Positions 26,687-35,787 of a DNA stretch of 64,000 bases are shown in pieces. Origin of the DNA: Stenotrophomonas nitritireducens (lineage in GTDB: Bacteria; Pseudomonadota; Gammaproteobacteria; Xanthomonadales; Xanthomonadaceae); assembly GCF_001700965.1 (NCBI RefSeq), contig NZ_CP016756.1, positions 1,178,001 to 1,242,000 of the forward strand, read 5' to 3'. A program made the position numbers and the translations under genes. Every line of letters begins with the position of its first letter. The first letter of the stretch is position 1. Below the pieces are notes generated by a model. That model saw only the letters and a list, made by a program, of their open reading frames with translations. It did no database searches and was not told the DNA's origin.

Positions 26687-26726
26687 CGTTTACGCCTGTA
26701 ATTTTTTTCGATTACACGAGTAAACG
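26687..26726. promoter_or_regulatory. Nested dyad operator of the BlaI operon
   Basis: CGTTTAC (26687-26693) pairs with GTAAACG (26720-26726), and inside it TGTAAT (26697-26702) pairs with ATTACA (26711-26716), all in one 40-bp symmetrical block touching the blaI start codon. An inner TGTAAT..ATTACA dyad resembles BlaI-type operators (TACA..TGTA). Its place at the start would block both promoter and translation start. Confidence 0.7.
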
Positions 26727-26804
26727 AACAGCCTGTCAAGACCCCTTCAGGTGATTCAGCAGCACCATGGTGTAATGCCGTCACCCCCGCAAACACCGGA
26801 CACC

Positions 26805-28763
26805 ATGCCCCATCACGTGACCGACCTCGATGCCGCCGTGGATTGGCTGCTGAACAACATCCAGGGCCCCCTGCGCATCGGCGCCCCACTGGCGCTGGGC
26901 AAACCACACCGTTTGCTCAATGCCTTGTACGCGCGCATCGAGCATGACCCCGCGCGACCACTGCAGCTGTACACCGCGCTGTCGCTGAACCCGCCACAGG
27001 CCAAAGGCGATGGCCTGGAAGCGCGCTTCATGCGCCCGTTCGTGGAACGCCACTTCGGCAACGACTTTCCGCGCCTGGCCTATTCCGACGCGATCGCCCG
27101 CGATGCCCTGCCGGACCACGTGCAGGTGGAAGAGTTCTACATGCAGTCCGGCGCGCTGCTGCGTTCGACGCAGGCGCAGCGCTACTACACCAGCCTGAAC
27201 TACACGCATGCCGCCGATGCGGTGGCCCAGCGCGCGCCCAATGCCATCGTGCAGAAAGTCGCCTGGCGCGAAGGCAGCAACCAGCTGTCGCTGTCGTGCA
27301 ACAACGACATCACCCAGGACACGCTGGATGCCATCGCCGCACGCGGCCTGCCCAAGCCCCTGCTGATTGCCGAGATTGACCCACAACTGCCGTGGCTGGG
27401 TGGAACCGCTGCGGTCGATCCGGATTTCTTCGATCTGGTCATCACCCCGCCCGGCCCCTATCCGCAGCTGTTCGGCCTGCCACGGCAGCCGGTCAGCGAT
27501 GCCGACTACGCCATCGGCCTGTATGCCAGCACCCTGGTGCGCGATGGCGGCACCCTGCAGATCGGCATCGGCACCCTGGCCGATGCGCTCAGCCACGCAT
27601 TGGTGCTGCGACATACCGACAACGCACGTTATCGGCAGATTCTGCATGCGCTGGATCCACAGCTTGCCGAACACCCGCTGGTGCGCGAAGCCGGCGGCCT
27701 GGGGCCGTTTGAAATCGGCCTGTACGGCTGCAGCGAAATGCTCAACGAAGGTTTCCGCAAGCTGGTGCAGACCGGCGTGATCTGGCGCAAGGTGCATGAC
27801 GACCTGGGCCTGATGCAGCGCCTTGCCGACGGCACCGCCAGCAACGGCGACCGGGCCCGCCTCGCGCGCGAAGGCGAATACCTGCACGGCGCCTTCTACC
27901 TGGGCTCACCCGAGTTCTACGACTGGCTGTGCAAGCTGCTCGAGGCCGAACGCAGCGCCATCGGCATGCGCCGCATCAGCGAGATCAACCAGCTGTACGG
28001 CGGCAACGAAGCGCTGGAGCGACTGCAGCGCCGCGATGCCCGCTTCTTCAACTCCTGCATGATTGCCAGCGCACTCGGCGCAGCCGCCTCCGATGCGCTG
28101 GAAGACGGCCGCGTGGTGTCCGGCGTTGGTGGCCAGTACAACTTCGTGGCGATGGCGCACGCCCTGCCCGATGCGCGCAGCATCCTGATGTTCCGTGCGC
28201 TGCGCGAAGATGATGGAAAAGCGCAATCCAATGTGCGTTGGAACTATGGCCACACCACCATCCCGCGCCATCTGCGCGATGTGTTCGTCAACGAATATGG
28301 CATCGCCGACCTGCGCGGCAAGACCGATGAGGACTGCGTCACCGCCATGGCCGCCATCACCGATTCGGCATTCCAGCCGGCGCTGCTGGACCAGGCCAAG
28401 GCCTCGAAGAAGCTCGCGCCCAACTTCGTTGCGCCCGCGCAGTGGCAACAGAACCGCGCCGAGGTGCTGCGTGCGGCCTTGGCCCCGTTCCGTGCGGATG
28501 GCAGCTTGCCCGACTACCCGCTGGGCAGCGATTTCGACGCCGTCGAGCAGGATCTTCTGCGCGCCTTGGGTTGGCTGAAATCGGCGACGGCCACGCCGAT
28601 GGGCAAACTGCGCACGGTGCTGGCAGCACTGCGCCAACCGGCGGCCGACAACGATGCGATGTACCTGCAGCGGATGGGACTGGAACACCCCGCCACGTTT
28701 GGTGATCGGATCAACGCCGGCCTGCTGCGCCTGGGGTTGGCGCGCAGCGCACGCGGCAGCTGA
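26805..28763 (+). CDS. Acetyl-CoA hydrolase/transferase family protein
   Basis: 652 aa from ATG 26805 (ATG 26775 or GTG 26751 are possible). The C-terminal half has the family motifs: ISEINQLYGG, the glycine loop GVGGQYNFVAMAHALPDARS (about residues 443-462) and RDVFVNEYGIADLRGKTDED, whose Glu is the usual CoA-thioester acceptor. The N-terminal half is longer than in acetyl-CoA hydrolase or 4-hydroxybutyrate CoA-transferase (about 430-500 aa) and carries PQLFGLPRQPVSDADYAIGL. Likely moves CoA between short carboxylic acids or hydrolyses acetyl-CoA; the exact substrate is not visible. Monocistronic, divergent from the BlaI operon. Confidence 0.85.
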   Translation: MPHHVTDLDAAVDWLLNNIQGPLRIGAPLALGKPHRLLNALYARIEHDPARPLQLYTALSLNPPQAKGDGLEARFMRPFVERHFGNDFPRLAYSDAIARDALPDHVQVEEFYMQSGALLRSTQAQRYYTSLNYTHAADAVAQRAPNAIVQKVAWREGSNQLSLSCNNDITQDTLDAIAARGLPKPLLIAEIDPQLPWLGGTAAVDPDFFDLVITPPGPYPQLFGLPRQPVSDADYAIGLYASTLVRDGGTLQIGIGTLADALSHALVLRHTDNARYRQILHALDPQLAEHPLVREAGGLGPFEIGLYGCSEMLNEGFRKLVQTGVIWRKVHDDLGLMQRLADGTASNGDRARLAREGEYLHGAFYLGSPEFYDWLCKLLEAERSAIGMRRISEINQLYGGNEALERLQRRDARFFNSCMIASALGAAASDALEDGRVVSGVGGQYNFVAMAHALPDARSILMFRALREDDGKAQSNVRWNYGHTTIPRHLRDVFVNEYGIADLRGKTDEDCVTAMAAITDSAFQPALLDQAKASKKLAPNFVAPAQWQQNRAEVLRAALAPFRADGSLPDYPLGSDFDAVEQDLLRALGWLKSATATPMGKLRTVLAALRQPAADNDAMYLQRMGLEHPATFGDRINAGLLRLGLARSARGS

Positions 28764-28941
28764 GGCTCTGCCCGGTCTTGGCAGCATCCATGCGGGGCCA
28801 CGAAGGTACGTGGCCCCGTCGCGGTACGGCCACAGGCATCCGTCGCCGTATCCGTTGGGCTATGTCGAGGAGCCGTCAACGCCGGCCAACCCGCGTTTGC
28901 TATAACGCAGGCCTCACCCTTGCTATAGCAGGCTGCAGTCC

Positions 28942-29481
28942 ATGTACCAGCCCAAGCTCCTGTCGATCATCGTGTGCGCGGCCGCGCTGCTGTCCGCCTG
29001 CAAGAAGGAACAGCCTGCACCCACCGCTGTTGCGACCCCCACCACGGCACCAACCGTCGTGCCCGCGGCAGCGCCTCCTGCCACGCCTGCCGAAAGCACG
29101 ATCATTGCCAGCCAGCCCGGCTATGGCGGCAGCAACTGGGCGCTGAACCGCGCACAGGTGACCGGCAACATTCTCACGCTGCAATTCACGGTGTCGCCGC
29201 CAACCGATAAATCCCTGTTCGACTACAGCCGTTTCAAGATCGACCAGATCGCCCTGATCGACGACACCAGCGCGCAGCGCTACAGCGTGCTCAAGGACGA
29301 TACCGGCCGGCCGATGGCCTCGCCCATCGACGACAAGGCCGAAGCCCTGCGCATCGCCATCGCCGCCAACTCCAGTGGCGTGGTATGGCTGAAATTCCCG
29401 GCGCCACCGGTGACTTCACAAAGTGTGTCGATAACGCTACCCGAAGTAGGCCCCTTCGACGGCATCAAGGTCAGCCGATGA
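28942..29481 (+). CDS. Uncharacterised lipoprotein
   Basis: 179 aa. MYQPKLLSIIVCAAALLSAC gives a lipobox with Cys20, then KK and an Ala/Pro/Thr linker (about residues 26-50) and a beta-rich domain with GGSNWALNRAQVTGNILTLQ and FDYSRFKIDQIALIDDTSAQ. It overlaps the next gene by 4 bases (ATGA), so the two lipoproteins are made together. No family is recognised. A GC hairpin with arms GGGGCCACG / CGTGGCCCC lies in the leader at 28793-28816. Confidence 0.75.
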   Translation: MYQPKLLSIIVCAAALLSACKKEQPAPTAVATPTTAPTVVPAAAPPATPAESTIIASQPGYGGSNWALNRAQVTGNILTLQFTVSPPTDKSLFDYSRFKIDQIALIDDTSAQRYSVLKDDTGRPMASPIDDKAEALRIAIAANSSGVVWLKFPAPPVTSQSVSITLPEVGPFDGIKVSR

Positions 29482-30110
29482 AACGCGCGATGCCAGTGCT
29501 GTGCGTGCTGGTGCTGGCGACCGCTGCCTGCAACCGCCAGGCACCCGTGCCAAGCGCGGCGCCAACCGGGCATTCCGACGCGGTGGATGCCGCTGCCGTT
29601 GCCGCTGCCGCGCCGCCGGCACCGACACCGACCAATGCAGCGCAGATGCAGGGCTCCGGCTTGAGTGGAACTGTCAGCGGGCTCAACGCGGAGGTGTCCG
29701 ACCTCAAGGGCCTGATCGGCGCGCTGGGTGGCGAAGTCCGTGACCGGCAGATCCATCTGGCGCTTCCGGCCGACACCTTGTTCGCCTTCGACAGCTCCGA
29801 TATCCAACCCGCAGCTGCCGCCGAACTGGGTACATTGCTGGCGTTGCTCCAACAGACCACCGGCCCGATCAAGCTGCTGGGCTATACCGATGACAAAGGC
29901 GAAGAGGCCTACAACCTCAACCTGTCGCAGCGCCGCGCCGACGCGGTAGCGGTGTGGCTCAGCGCGCGCGGCATCGCGGTGAGCCGGCTGCTGCCCGAAG
30001 GGCGTGGCGAGAGCGACCCCGTTGCGGCCAACACCCGACCGGACGGAAGCGACGATCCCCAAGCCCGTCAACGCAACCGCCGCGTCGAGGTGGTGGTGCC
30101 TTTGCCCTAG
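29478..30110 (+). CDS. OmpA-family peptidoglycan-binding lipoprotein
   Basis: 210 aa. [18 protein letters not shown] makes a lipobox (Cys18 by this count), followed by an Ala/Pro linker, a short predicted coiled-coil ([20 protein letters not shown]) and an OmpA C-terminal domain: [42 protein letters not shown] (the Asp binds diaminopimelate) and [11 protein letters not shown] with the matching Arg. It would tether the outer membrane to peptidoglycan. Translationally coupled to the upstream lipoprotein. Resembles the OmpA-like lipoproteins of the Pal/YiaD group but the N-terminal part is unlike Pal. Confidence 0.88.
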   Translation: MKRAMPVLCVLVLATAACNRQAPVPSAAPTGHSDAVDAAAVAAAAPPAPTPTNAAQMQGSGLSGTVSGLNAEVSDLKGLIGALGGEVRDRQIHLALPADTLFAFDSSDIQPAAAAELGTLLALLQQTTGPIKLLGYTDDKGEEAYNLNLSQRRADAVAVWLSARGIAVSRLLPEGRGESDPVAANTRPDGSDDPQARQRNRRVEVVVPLP

Positions 30111-30220
30111 CGCATCGCTATGTGCCGAGCCGCTCAAACCCTGGCCGTCGGCGTCATCCGATGAAGATCTTGCGACGCGGTTTATGCCGCTTCTACAACG
30201 GTTGCTAGTGGGAAAGCCCC

Positions 30221-30243
30221 TGCCGAGCACGGCTCGGCACTAC
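30221..30243. repeat. SMAG palindrome with nearby decayed REP
   Basis: TGCCGAGCACGGCTCGGCAC plus TAC, an inverted SMAG. A decayed REP half (GACGCGGTTTATGCCGCTTC) lies at about 30174-30194. Both lie between two convergent genes. Confidence 0.8.
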
Positions 30244-30273
30244 ACCTTCGCTCTCTTTCGCTTAGCTAACCCA

Positions 30274-30303
30274 CAAAAACAAAGGCCGGGTTTCCCCGGC
30301 CTC
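30274..30303 (-). terminator. Rho-independent terminator of tkt
   Basis: On the minus strand: stem AGGCCGGG / CCCGGCCT with loop GAAA, followed by TTGTTTTTG. It lies 27 bp past the tkt stop. Confidence 0.85.
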
Positions 30304-30329
30304 TGTTCAAGACTCGCGTTGGAAGGCGA

Positions 30330-32336
30330 TCAGTTCGCGGTCAACGCCTTGGCTGCTGCCACAACCGCTTCGGTGGTGATGCCGAAGTGCTTGTACAGCT
30401 TGTCGGCCGGGGCCGATGCGCCGAAGGTGTCCAGGCCGATAACCGCACCGTCCAGGCCCACGTACTGGCGCCAGAAACCGGTGACACCGGCTTCGACCGC
30501 AACGCGCTTGCGCACGGCGTTCGGAAGCACGGATTCGCGGTACGCCGCGTCCTGGCGATCGAACACGTCGGTGCACGGCATCGACACCACACGGGTCTTG
30601 ATGCCGGCAGCGTCCAGCTCGGCCTTGGCGGCCACGGCCAGACCAATTTCCGAACCGGTGCCGATCAGGATCACGTCCGGGGTACCGGCGGCATCAGCCA
30701 GCACGTAACCACCGCGCTCGATCTGCTGCACCTGCTCGGCCGTACGCGGCTGCGGGGCCAGGTTCTGGCGGCTGAAGATCAGGCAGCTCGGCCCATCCTT
30801 GCGGACGATGGCAGCCTTCCAGCTGACCGCCGATTCGGCCGCATCGCAGGGACGCCAGACATCGTTGTTGGGGATGTAGCGCAGCGAGGACACGTGCTCC
30901 ACCGGCTGATGGGTGGGGCCGTCTTCGCCCAGACCGATCGAGTCGTGGGTGAACACGTGGATGACGTGCGCCGGGATCAGCGCACTCATGCGCAGTGCAT
31001 TGCGGGCGTAGTCGCTGAATACCAGGAAGGTGGCGTCGAACGGCAGGAAGCCGCCGTGCAGGGCCAGGCCATTGGCGATGGCGCTCATGCCAAACTCACG
31101 CACGCCGTAGTGCACGTAGTTGGCATGCGGGTCTTCGCCGACCACGGTCTGCGCACCCTTCCACAGGGTCAGGTTGGAACCGGCCAGGTCGGCCGAGCCA
31201 CCGATTATTTCCGGCAGCAGCGGTGCAAAAGCCTGGATGGCGTTCTGCGAGGCCTTGCGCGAGGCGATGTTCGGCGCTTCGGCCTGCACCTGGGCGATGT
31301 AGGCATCGGCCTGGGCAATGAAGTCGGCCGGCAGTTCGCCGTGCGAACGACGGGTCAGCTCATCGGCGTCGGCCGGGAACTGCGCGGCGTACTTGTCAAA
31401 CAACTGCTCCCACTCTGCCTGACGCAGGGTGCCGGTGCCGCCAGCGCGCCAGCCGCCGTAGACTTCTTCCGGAATCTCGAACGGGCCGTACGGCCAGTTC
31501 AGTGCCTTGCGGGTGGCTTCCAGTTCGTCCTTGCCCAGCGGTGCGCCGTGGCTGGATTCCTGGCCGGCCTTGTTCGGCGAACCAAAACCAATGGTGGTCT
31601 TGCAGCAGATGAGGGTCGGCTTGTCGAACTGCGACAGCGCCTGCTCGATGCCGGCCTTGATGCTTTCCGGGTCGTGGCCGTCAACGTCGCGCACCACGTT
31701 CCAGCCATAGGCCTCGAAGCGCTCCGGAGTGTTGTCGGTGAACCAGCCTTCCACTTCACCGTCGATGGAGATGTTGTTGTTGTCCCAGAAGCAGACCAGC
31801 TTGCTCAGGCCCCAGGTGCCGGCCAGCGAGGCGGCTTCGTGGGAAATGCCTTCCATCAGGCAGCCGTCGCCCATGAACACCCAGGTGCGATGATCGACGA
31901 TTTCGAACTCGGGGCGGTTGTAGCGCTGCGACAGCAGCTTTTCCGCCAGCGCGAAGCCGACCGCATTAGCCAGGCCCTGGCCGAGCGGGCCGGTGGTGGT
32001 TTCAATGCCGGGGGTTTCGTGGTGCTCCGGGTGGCCGGCGGTCTTGCTGCCCAGCTGACGGAAGGCCTTCAGTTCTTCGATCGGCAGGTCATAGCCGCTC
32101 AGGTGCAGCAGCGCGTAGTGCAGCATCGAGCCGTGGCCGTTGGACAGCACGAAACGGTCGCGGTTGAACCACTTCGGGTTGTTCGGGTTGTGACGGAGAT
32201 AGTCGTTCCAGAGCACTTCGGCGATATCGGCCATGCCCATCGGCATGCCGGGATGGCCGGACTTGGCGGCTTCGACCGCATCAGCGGCTAGGAAACGGAT
32301 GGCGTTCGCCAACTGGCGGCGGGTAGGCTGCGTCAT
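30330..32336 (-). CDS. tkt: Transketolase
   Basis: ThDP enzyme of the pentose phosphate pathway moving two-carbon units between sugars. 668 aa, normal: [20 protein letters not shown] (26-45), [31 protein letters not shown], the ThDP/Mg motif [15 protein letters not shown]...DNNNISIDG (GDGx~28NN), and the pyrimidine-domain catalytic Glu in [34 protein letters not shown] closes the active site. Start ATG 32336. It is the first of the co-directional carbon-metabolism genes (tkt, gap, pgk, pyk, fba) in the window, each with its own leader. Confidence 0.97.
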   Translation of the reverse strand: MTQPTRRQLANAIRFLAADAVEAAKSGHPGMPMGMADIAEVLWNDYLRHNPNNPKWFNRDRFVLSNGHGSMLHYALLHLSGYDLPIEELKAFRQLGSKTAGHPEHHETPGIETTTGPLGQGLANAVGFALAEKLLSQRYNRPEFEIVDHRTWVFMGDGCLMEGISHEAASLAGTWGLSKLVCFWDNNNISIDGEVEGWFTDNTPERFEAYGWNVVRDVDGHDPESIKAGIEQALSQFDKPTLICCKTTIGFGSPNKAGQESSHGAPLGKDELEATRKALNWPYGPFEIPEEVYGGWRAGGTGTLRQAEWEQLFDKYAAQFPADADELTRRSHGELPADFIAQADAYIAQVQAEAPNIASRKASQNAIQAFAPLLPEIIGGSADLAGSNLTLWKGAQTVVGEDPHANYVHYGVREFGMSAIANGLALHGGFLPFDATFLVFSDYARNALRMSALIPAHVIHVFTHDSIGLGEDGPTHQPVEHVSSLRYIPNNDVWRPCDAAESAVSWKAAIVRKDGPSCLIFSRQNLAPQPRTAEQVQQIERGGYVLADAAGTPDVILIGTGSEIGLAVAAKAELDAAGIKTRVVSMPCTDVFDRQDAAYRESVLPNAVRKRVAVEAGVTGFWRQYVGLDGAVIGLDTFGASAPADKLYKHFGITTEAVVAAAKALTAN

Positions 32337-32475
32337 GGTTCGTCGGAATCGGGAGGCTCCCGCGGAACTGCGGGCGGCCTATTGTCCCACAAGCCACCGC
32401 CGGGATCAGTCCGTAAAAACTGATGCCAGTTTACGTAGGGTCCGGTCGAGGCCGGGGCGGCTCCGCTCGAAAGCC

Positions 32476-32517
32476 CCCTCTCCCCAGCCCCTCTCCCGCA
32501 GGGGGAGAGGGGCTTGA
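32476..32517. repeat. CT-rich inverted repeat in the tkt-DAACS gap
   Basis: CCCCTCTCCCCAGCCCCTCT with CCCGCAGGGGGAGAGGGGCTT forms a hairpin. The whole gap 32337-32745 (409 bp) holds this repeat, the tkt leader and a hairpin at 32691; no gene is seen. Confidence 0.7.
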
Positions 32518-32690
32518 AGCTGCGATGGCCGGCAGCGTTTCGGCCTGGACCGATGCGAGCCTCCCTCCCCTTGCCGGCTGAAAGGAGCCGGCTGATGAAT
32601 CACAGGTTCGTGGCCCATTGAATGGCCTTGCGCTGGCGCAAGGGCCGGGACGCGGGGCCGGGAGTTGGGGAGAGGAAGAAGGCCTCAAGC

Positions 32691-32726
32691 AGAACGGCCA
32701 CCCTGAACAGGGCGGCCGTTCTTTAT
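32691..32726. terminator. Hairpin after the DAACS symporter gene
   Basis: Stem AGAACGGCC (32691-32699) / GGCCGTTCT (32714-32722) closing a second short stem CCCTG..CAGGG. The T-run (CTTTATT) is better on the plus strand, so its use by the minus-strand gene is less certain. Confidence 0.55.
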
Positions 32727-32745
32727 TGAAGCACCGTCGGCACAC

Positions 32746-34053
32746 TCATTCCTGCGGGTGATGCCTTCCCAGGCTGTCATCGCTCTCGCCCCGCGCCACC
32801 AAGGTGGTCAAGGCCAGGTCGCCGGTCACGTTCAGCGCGGTGCGGCACATGTCCAAGAAGTGGTTCACTCCCAGGATCAGGCCGATGCCGGCCGGGTTGA
32901 CCCCGACCATGGCGCAGATCAGCGCCACCACCGGCAGCGACCCGGAGGGCACACCGGCAGTACCGATGCCGCCGAGAATGCATACCACCATGACCATGAA
33001 CTGCTGGCCGATGCTCAGGTCCACGCCGAAGAACTGGGCCAGGAAGATCACCGTAACGCCCTCGAACAGGGCGGTGCCGTTCTGGTTGGCGGTGGCACCC
33101 ACCGTCAGAACAAAGCGCGAAACCTTGTGCGGGAAACCCATCTGGTCGGCCACGCGCAGCGCGGTCGGCAAGGTGGCATTGGACGAGGCGGTGGAAAACG
33201 CCATCACCGTGGCTTCCTGCGTCTGCCGGAAGAACTGGATCGGTGAGCGCCCAGCCAGCTTCACCGCGATGCCGTAGCTGACAAACATGTGCGTGGCCAA
33301 CGCCAGCACCACCACGCCCACATAGGCGCCAAGCTTGATCAGCAGGTCAAAGCCGAAGATGGCCGCCAGATTGAACATGAAGCAGGCCACTGCGTACGGC
33401 GCCAGGCGGATGACCAGGTTGATCAACGTCATCGAGACCTCGAACAGGCCTTCGATCGCCTTACGCAGCGTGGCCACCTTCTCGGCTGGCGACAGCACCA
33501 TGCCGATGCCCAGCATCAATGCGAAGAACATCAGCGAAAGGATCTTGCCGTTGTCCGAAGCCGCGTCGATGACGTTGTCGGGCACGATCGACAGCAGCAT
33601 GTCCAGGCCCTTGGGCGCGGTACCTGCCCCGGCCACGATCGCCTTGCTGCGTTCGGCATTCTCGGCCAGCAGCTTGGCCGCCACCGCCGGATCAACGCCC
33701 GCACCCGGCTGGAACAGATTGACCAGTACCAGGCCGATCAATACCGCCACGCCGGACAGCACGATGGTATAGGCCAGCGACTTCCAGCCGATCCGCCCCA
33801 GCGAGCGGATGTCGCCCATCTCCGACACGCCCATCACCAGCGCCGAGAAGATCAACGGCACGATCAGCATGAAGATCAGGCTCAGGAACAGCCCGGACAC
33901 TGGAGTGGTCAGATAGGTGGTGACCGTGTGCACCCAGGGCGCATCCGGGCTGACGAGGTGCACGATCAGACCCAGCAGCAGGCCGACGCCGAAGCCGATC
34001 CCTATCTTCCAGTGGAACGGCATTTTGGCTGTGGTCTTGGCTGCATTGGCCAT
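32746..34053 (-). CDS. Dicarboxylate/amino acid:cation symporter (DAACS family)
   Basis: 435-aa inner-membrane transporter of the glutamate/aspartate/dicarboxylate family. Eight helices and two hairpins are apparent; STASSNATLPTALR is the serine-rich HP1 loop, GGIGTAGVPSGSLPV is HP2 and DMCRTALNVTGDLALT in helix 8 retains the Arg that binds the side-chain carboxylate plus Asp and Asn ligands. The helix 7 sodium motif, usually NMDGT or NLDGT, reads NQNGT here, losing the acidic residue. Start ATG 34053 with GGAGGGAAG upstream. Substrate probably glutamate, aspartate or C4-dicarboxylate. Its own unit between tkt and the bat operon. Confidence 0.9.
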   Translation of the reverse strand: MANAAKTTAKMPFHWKIGIGFGVGLLLGLIVHLVSPDAPWVHTVTTYLTTPVSGLFLSLIFMLIVPLIFSALVMGVSEMGDIRSLGRIGWKSLAYTIVLSGVAVLIGLVLVNLFQPGAGVDPAVAAKLLAENAERSKAIVAGAGTAPKGLDMLLSIVPDNVIDAASDNGKILSLMFFALMLGIGMVLSPAEKVATLRKAIEGLFEVSMTLINLVIRLAPYAVACFMFNLAAIFGFDLLIKLGAYVGVVVLALATHMFVSYGIAVKLAGRSPIQFFRQTQEATVMAFSTASSNATLPTALRVADQMGFPHKVSRFVLTVGATANQNGTALFEGVTVIFLAQFFGVDLSIGQQFMVMVVCILGGIGTAGVPSGSLPVVALICAMVGVNPAGIGLILGVNHFLDMCRTALNVTGDLALTTLVARGESDDSLGRHHPQE

Positions 34054-34110
34054 TGGTTGCTTCCCTCCGGTGAATGGATCAGCTTAACAGACGGTGTACA
34101 GCCGCCTTTT

Positions 34111-35787
34111 TCAGCCTTGTCCAGGATAGAGAGGGTCCAGCAGCGGTTTTTCCACCACCGTGGTTTGCCGCCAACGCGGGCCGGCCTTGAACACCTCGCG
34201 CAAACGCGCGCGGGCAGCGCTCACATCGCCCTCGCCGCCCCAACGCGCCCGCTGCATGCGCTGCAAGGCCTCGCGCTGTGCCGGGTCATCCAGTTTCTCC
34301 ATTACCGCGTCCAGGCCATCCACCCCGGCCATCGCCGCCAGCACCTGCGCGACCTCGTCGAGGCTGCCGGCATCCAGCGCACGCCGCAGATCGGCCGTGC
34401 CATACGCTGACCCCGGTGGAGTGGTCTTGGTGACGGGTGCGCCAGCCACGCGCAGCGGCGTACGCCGGCGCGACAGGCCCCAGATCAGGGTGGCCAGCCA
34501 CAACAGCGCAAATCCCGCCGCCAAGGCAGGCCACCACCAGCTGTTGGCCGGATTGCCAGCGGCAGGCAAGGCCGTAGCCGACAGTGCCGGCGACCCCGCC
34601 GCTGCCGGCTGCGCCAAGGGCGGCGGCACCATGCCGTTGTTGCTACCTTGGGCAACCTGCAGATTCAGCGCCGGCAACGCGGTGGTGCGCGCCTGCCCGG
34701 CAGCCACATCCCACCACGCCATCTGGATGCCGGGCACGGTCAACGCGCCGGTCTGCTGCGGCACGATCGAATAGCGTCGGGTCAGCTTCAACTGCGGGCT
34801 GGCACCGACGAAGGTCTCATCGTATTGCGGCGGCTCGGCGAACACCTGCGCGCCGTCACCCAACGAAGGGACCGGCAGTTCCGGGAACTGCGCCTTGGTC
34901 GCACCGCTGGCGATGGCTTCCACTTCGATGGCGATAGCCTCGCCGGTGCGTCCACTGCTGGGCGCGGCGGTATAGCGCAGCTGCAGGTTCTTCAGCGGCA
35001 GCCAGGGTTGTGGCGCATTGGCGGGCGTAGCCCGTATCTGCAGGGTCTGGTCCGCGCCGCGCGCACTGAGCTGGCCATTGTCGCGGCCAAAGAAGTCGTC
35101 GAAGAAGCCCCCCGCTCCCTGACCGCTGAAACGTGCACCGGCCAGCTGCAACGGCCCGCTGCGTTCAGGGATCAACAAAAAGCGCCGCTCCACCACGTTG
35201 TAACGGCGTCCGTTGACTTCGCGTACGGAAGTACTGTCATCGCCAATCCGCTGCAGCGAGGCCGCTGCCGGTGTATCCAGCACCAGTTCGCCCGAGGCCA
35301 GCTGGGTGGCGAAGTACAGCCGTACCACCACGCCCACGCTCTGCTGCACATACGGTTGTTTGTCATCGACCTCGGTTTCGATGAAGGCCAGCGCATTGCT
35401 GTCTCGGCTGGCCATCGGCGCCGCTTCCACCTTCACCAGCAAGGGCGTGGTGCTGGCGTTGCCAACCCGCAGGGCGGGAATATCCAGCATGCCGGTGCGC
35501 CGCGGCGTAAGCGTCACCGCGTACTGCGCGCTGTTGCGGGTGGCGCCGCCGCCCATCTGCAACTGGCGGCTGCTGCTCTGCGCACTCAACGTGAAATCCG
35601 CCTGCAGCGGCGTGTAATCCGGCGCGCCGGACTGGTCGGTCTCGATGGTGAGGGTGACGCTCTCTGCCTGGTTGATGCTGTCGCGGTCCAGCCAGGCGCG
35701 GGTCTGTGCCTGCAGCAGGCCGCTGAAGACCAACAGGCTCAGCAACAGCCATCGCTGCAGAGAGAGGGATGGGTGATTGCTTGTCAT
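34111..35787 (-). CDS. batD: BatD family protein
   Basis: 558 aa, last gene of the moxR-bat operon. A signal peptide (LQRWLLLSLLVFSGLLQAQ) is followed by several beta-sandwich repeats (AESVTLTIETD, PYVQQSVGVVVRLYF, LKNLQLRYTAAPSSGRTGEA, LTRRYSIVPQQTGALTVPGI) and a transmembrane segment (WWWPALAAGFALLWLATLIW), then a cytosolic tail with an alpha-helical region. This is the BatD arrangement. It overlaps the batB/C stop by 4 bases (ATGA). Bat proteins are implicated in stress tolerance in Bacteroides and Leptospira; the mechanism is unknown. Confidence 0.9.
   Translation of the reverse strand: MTSNHPSLSLQRWLLLSLLVFSGLLQAQTRAWLDRDSINQAESVTLTIETDQSGAPDYTPLQADFTLSAQSSSRQLQMGGGATRNSAQYAVTLTPRRTGMLDIPALRVGNASTTPLLVKVEAAPMASRDSNALAFIETEVDDKQPYVQQSVGVVVRLYFATQLASGELVLDTPAAASLQRIGDDSTSVREVNGRRYNVVERRFLLIPERSGPLQLAGARFSGQGAGGFFDDFFGRDNGQLSARGADQTLQIRATPANAPQPWLPLKNLQLRYTAAPSSGRTGEAIAIEVEAIASGATKAQFPELPVPSLGDGAQVFAEPPQYDETFVGASPQLKLTRRYSIVPQQTGALTVPGIQMAWWDVAAGQARTTALPALNLQVAQGSNNGMVPPPLAQPAAAGSPALSATALPAAGNPANSWWWPALAAGFALLWLATLIWGLSRRRTPLRVAGAPVTKTTPPGSAYGTADLRRALDAGSLDEVAQVLAAMAGVDGLDAVMEKLDDPAQREALQRMQRARWGGEGDVSAARARLREVFKAGPRWRQTTVVEKPLLDPLYPGQG

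Noticed and set aside
30387..32291. 634-codon plus-strand frame
   Set aside because: Antisense to transketolase, which is complete and conserved.
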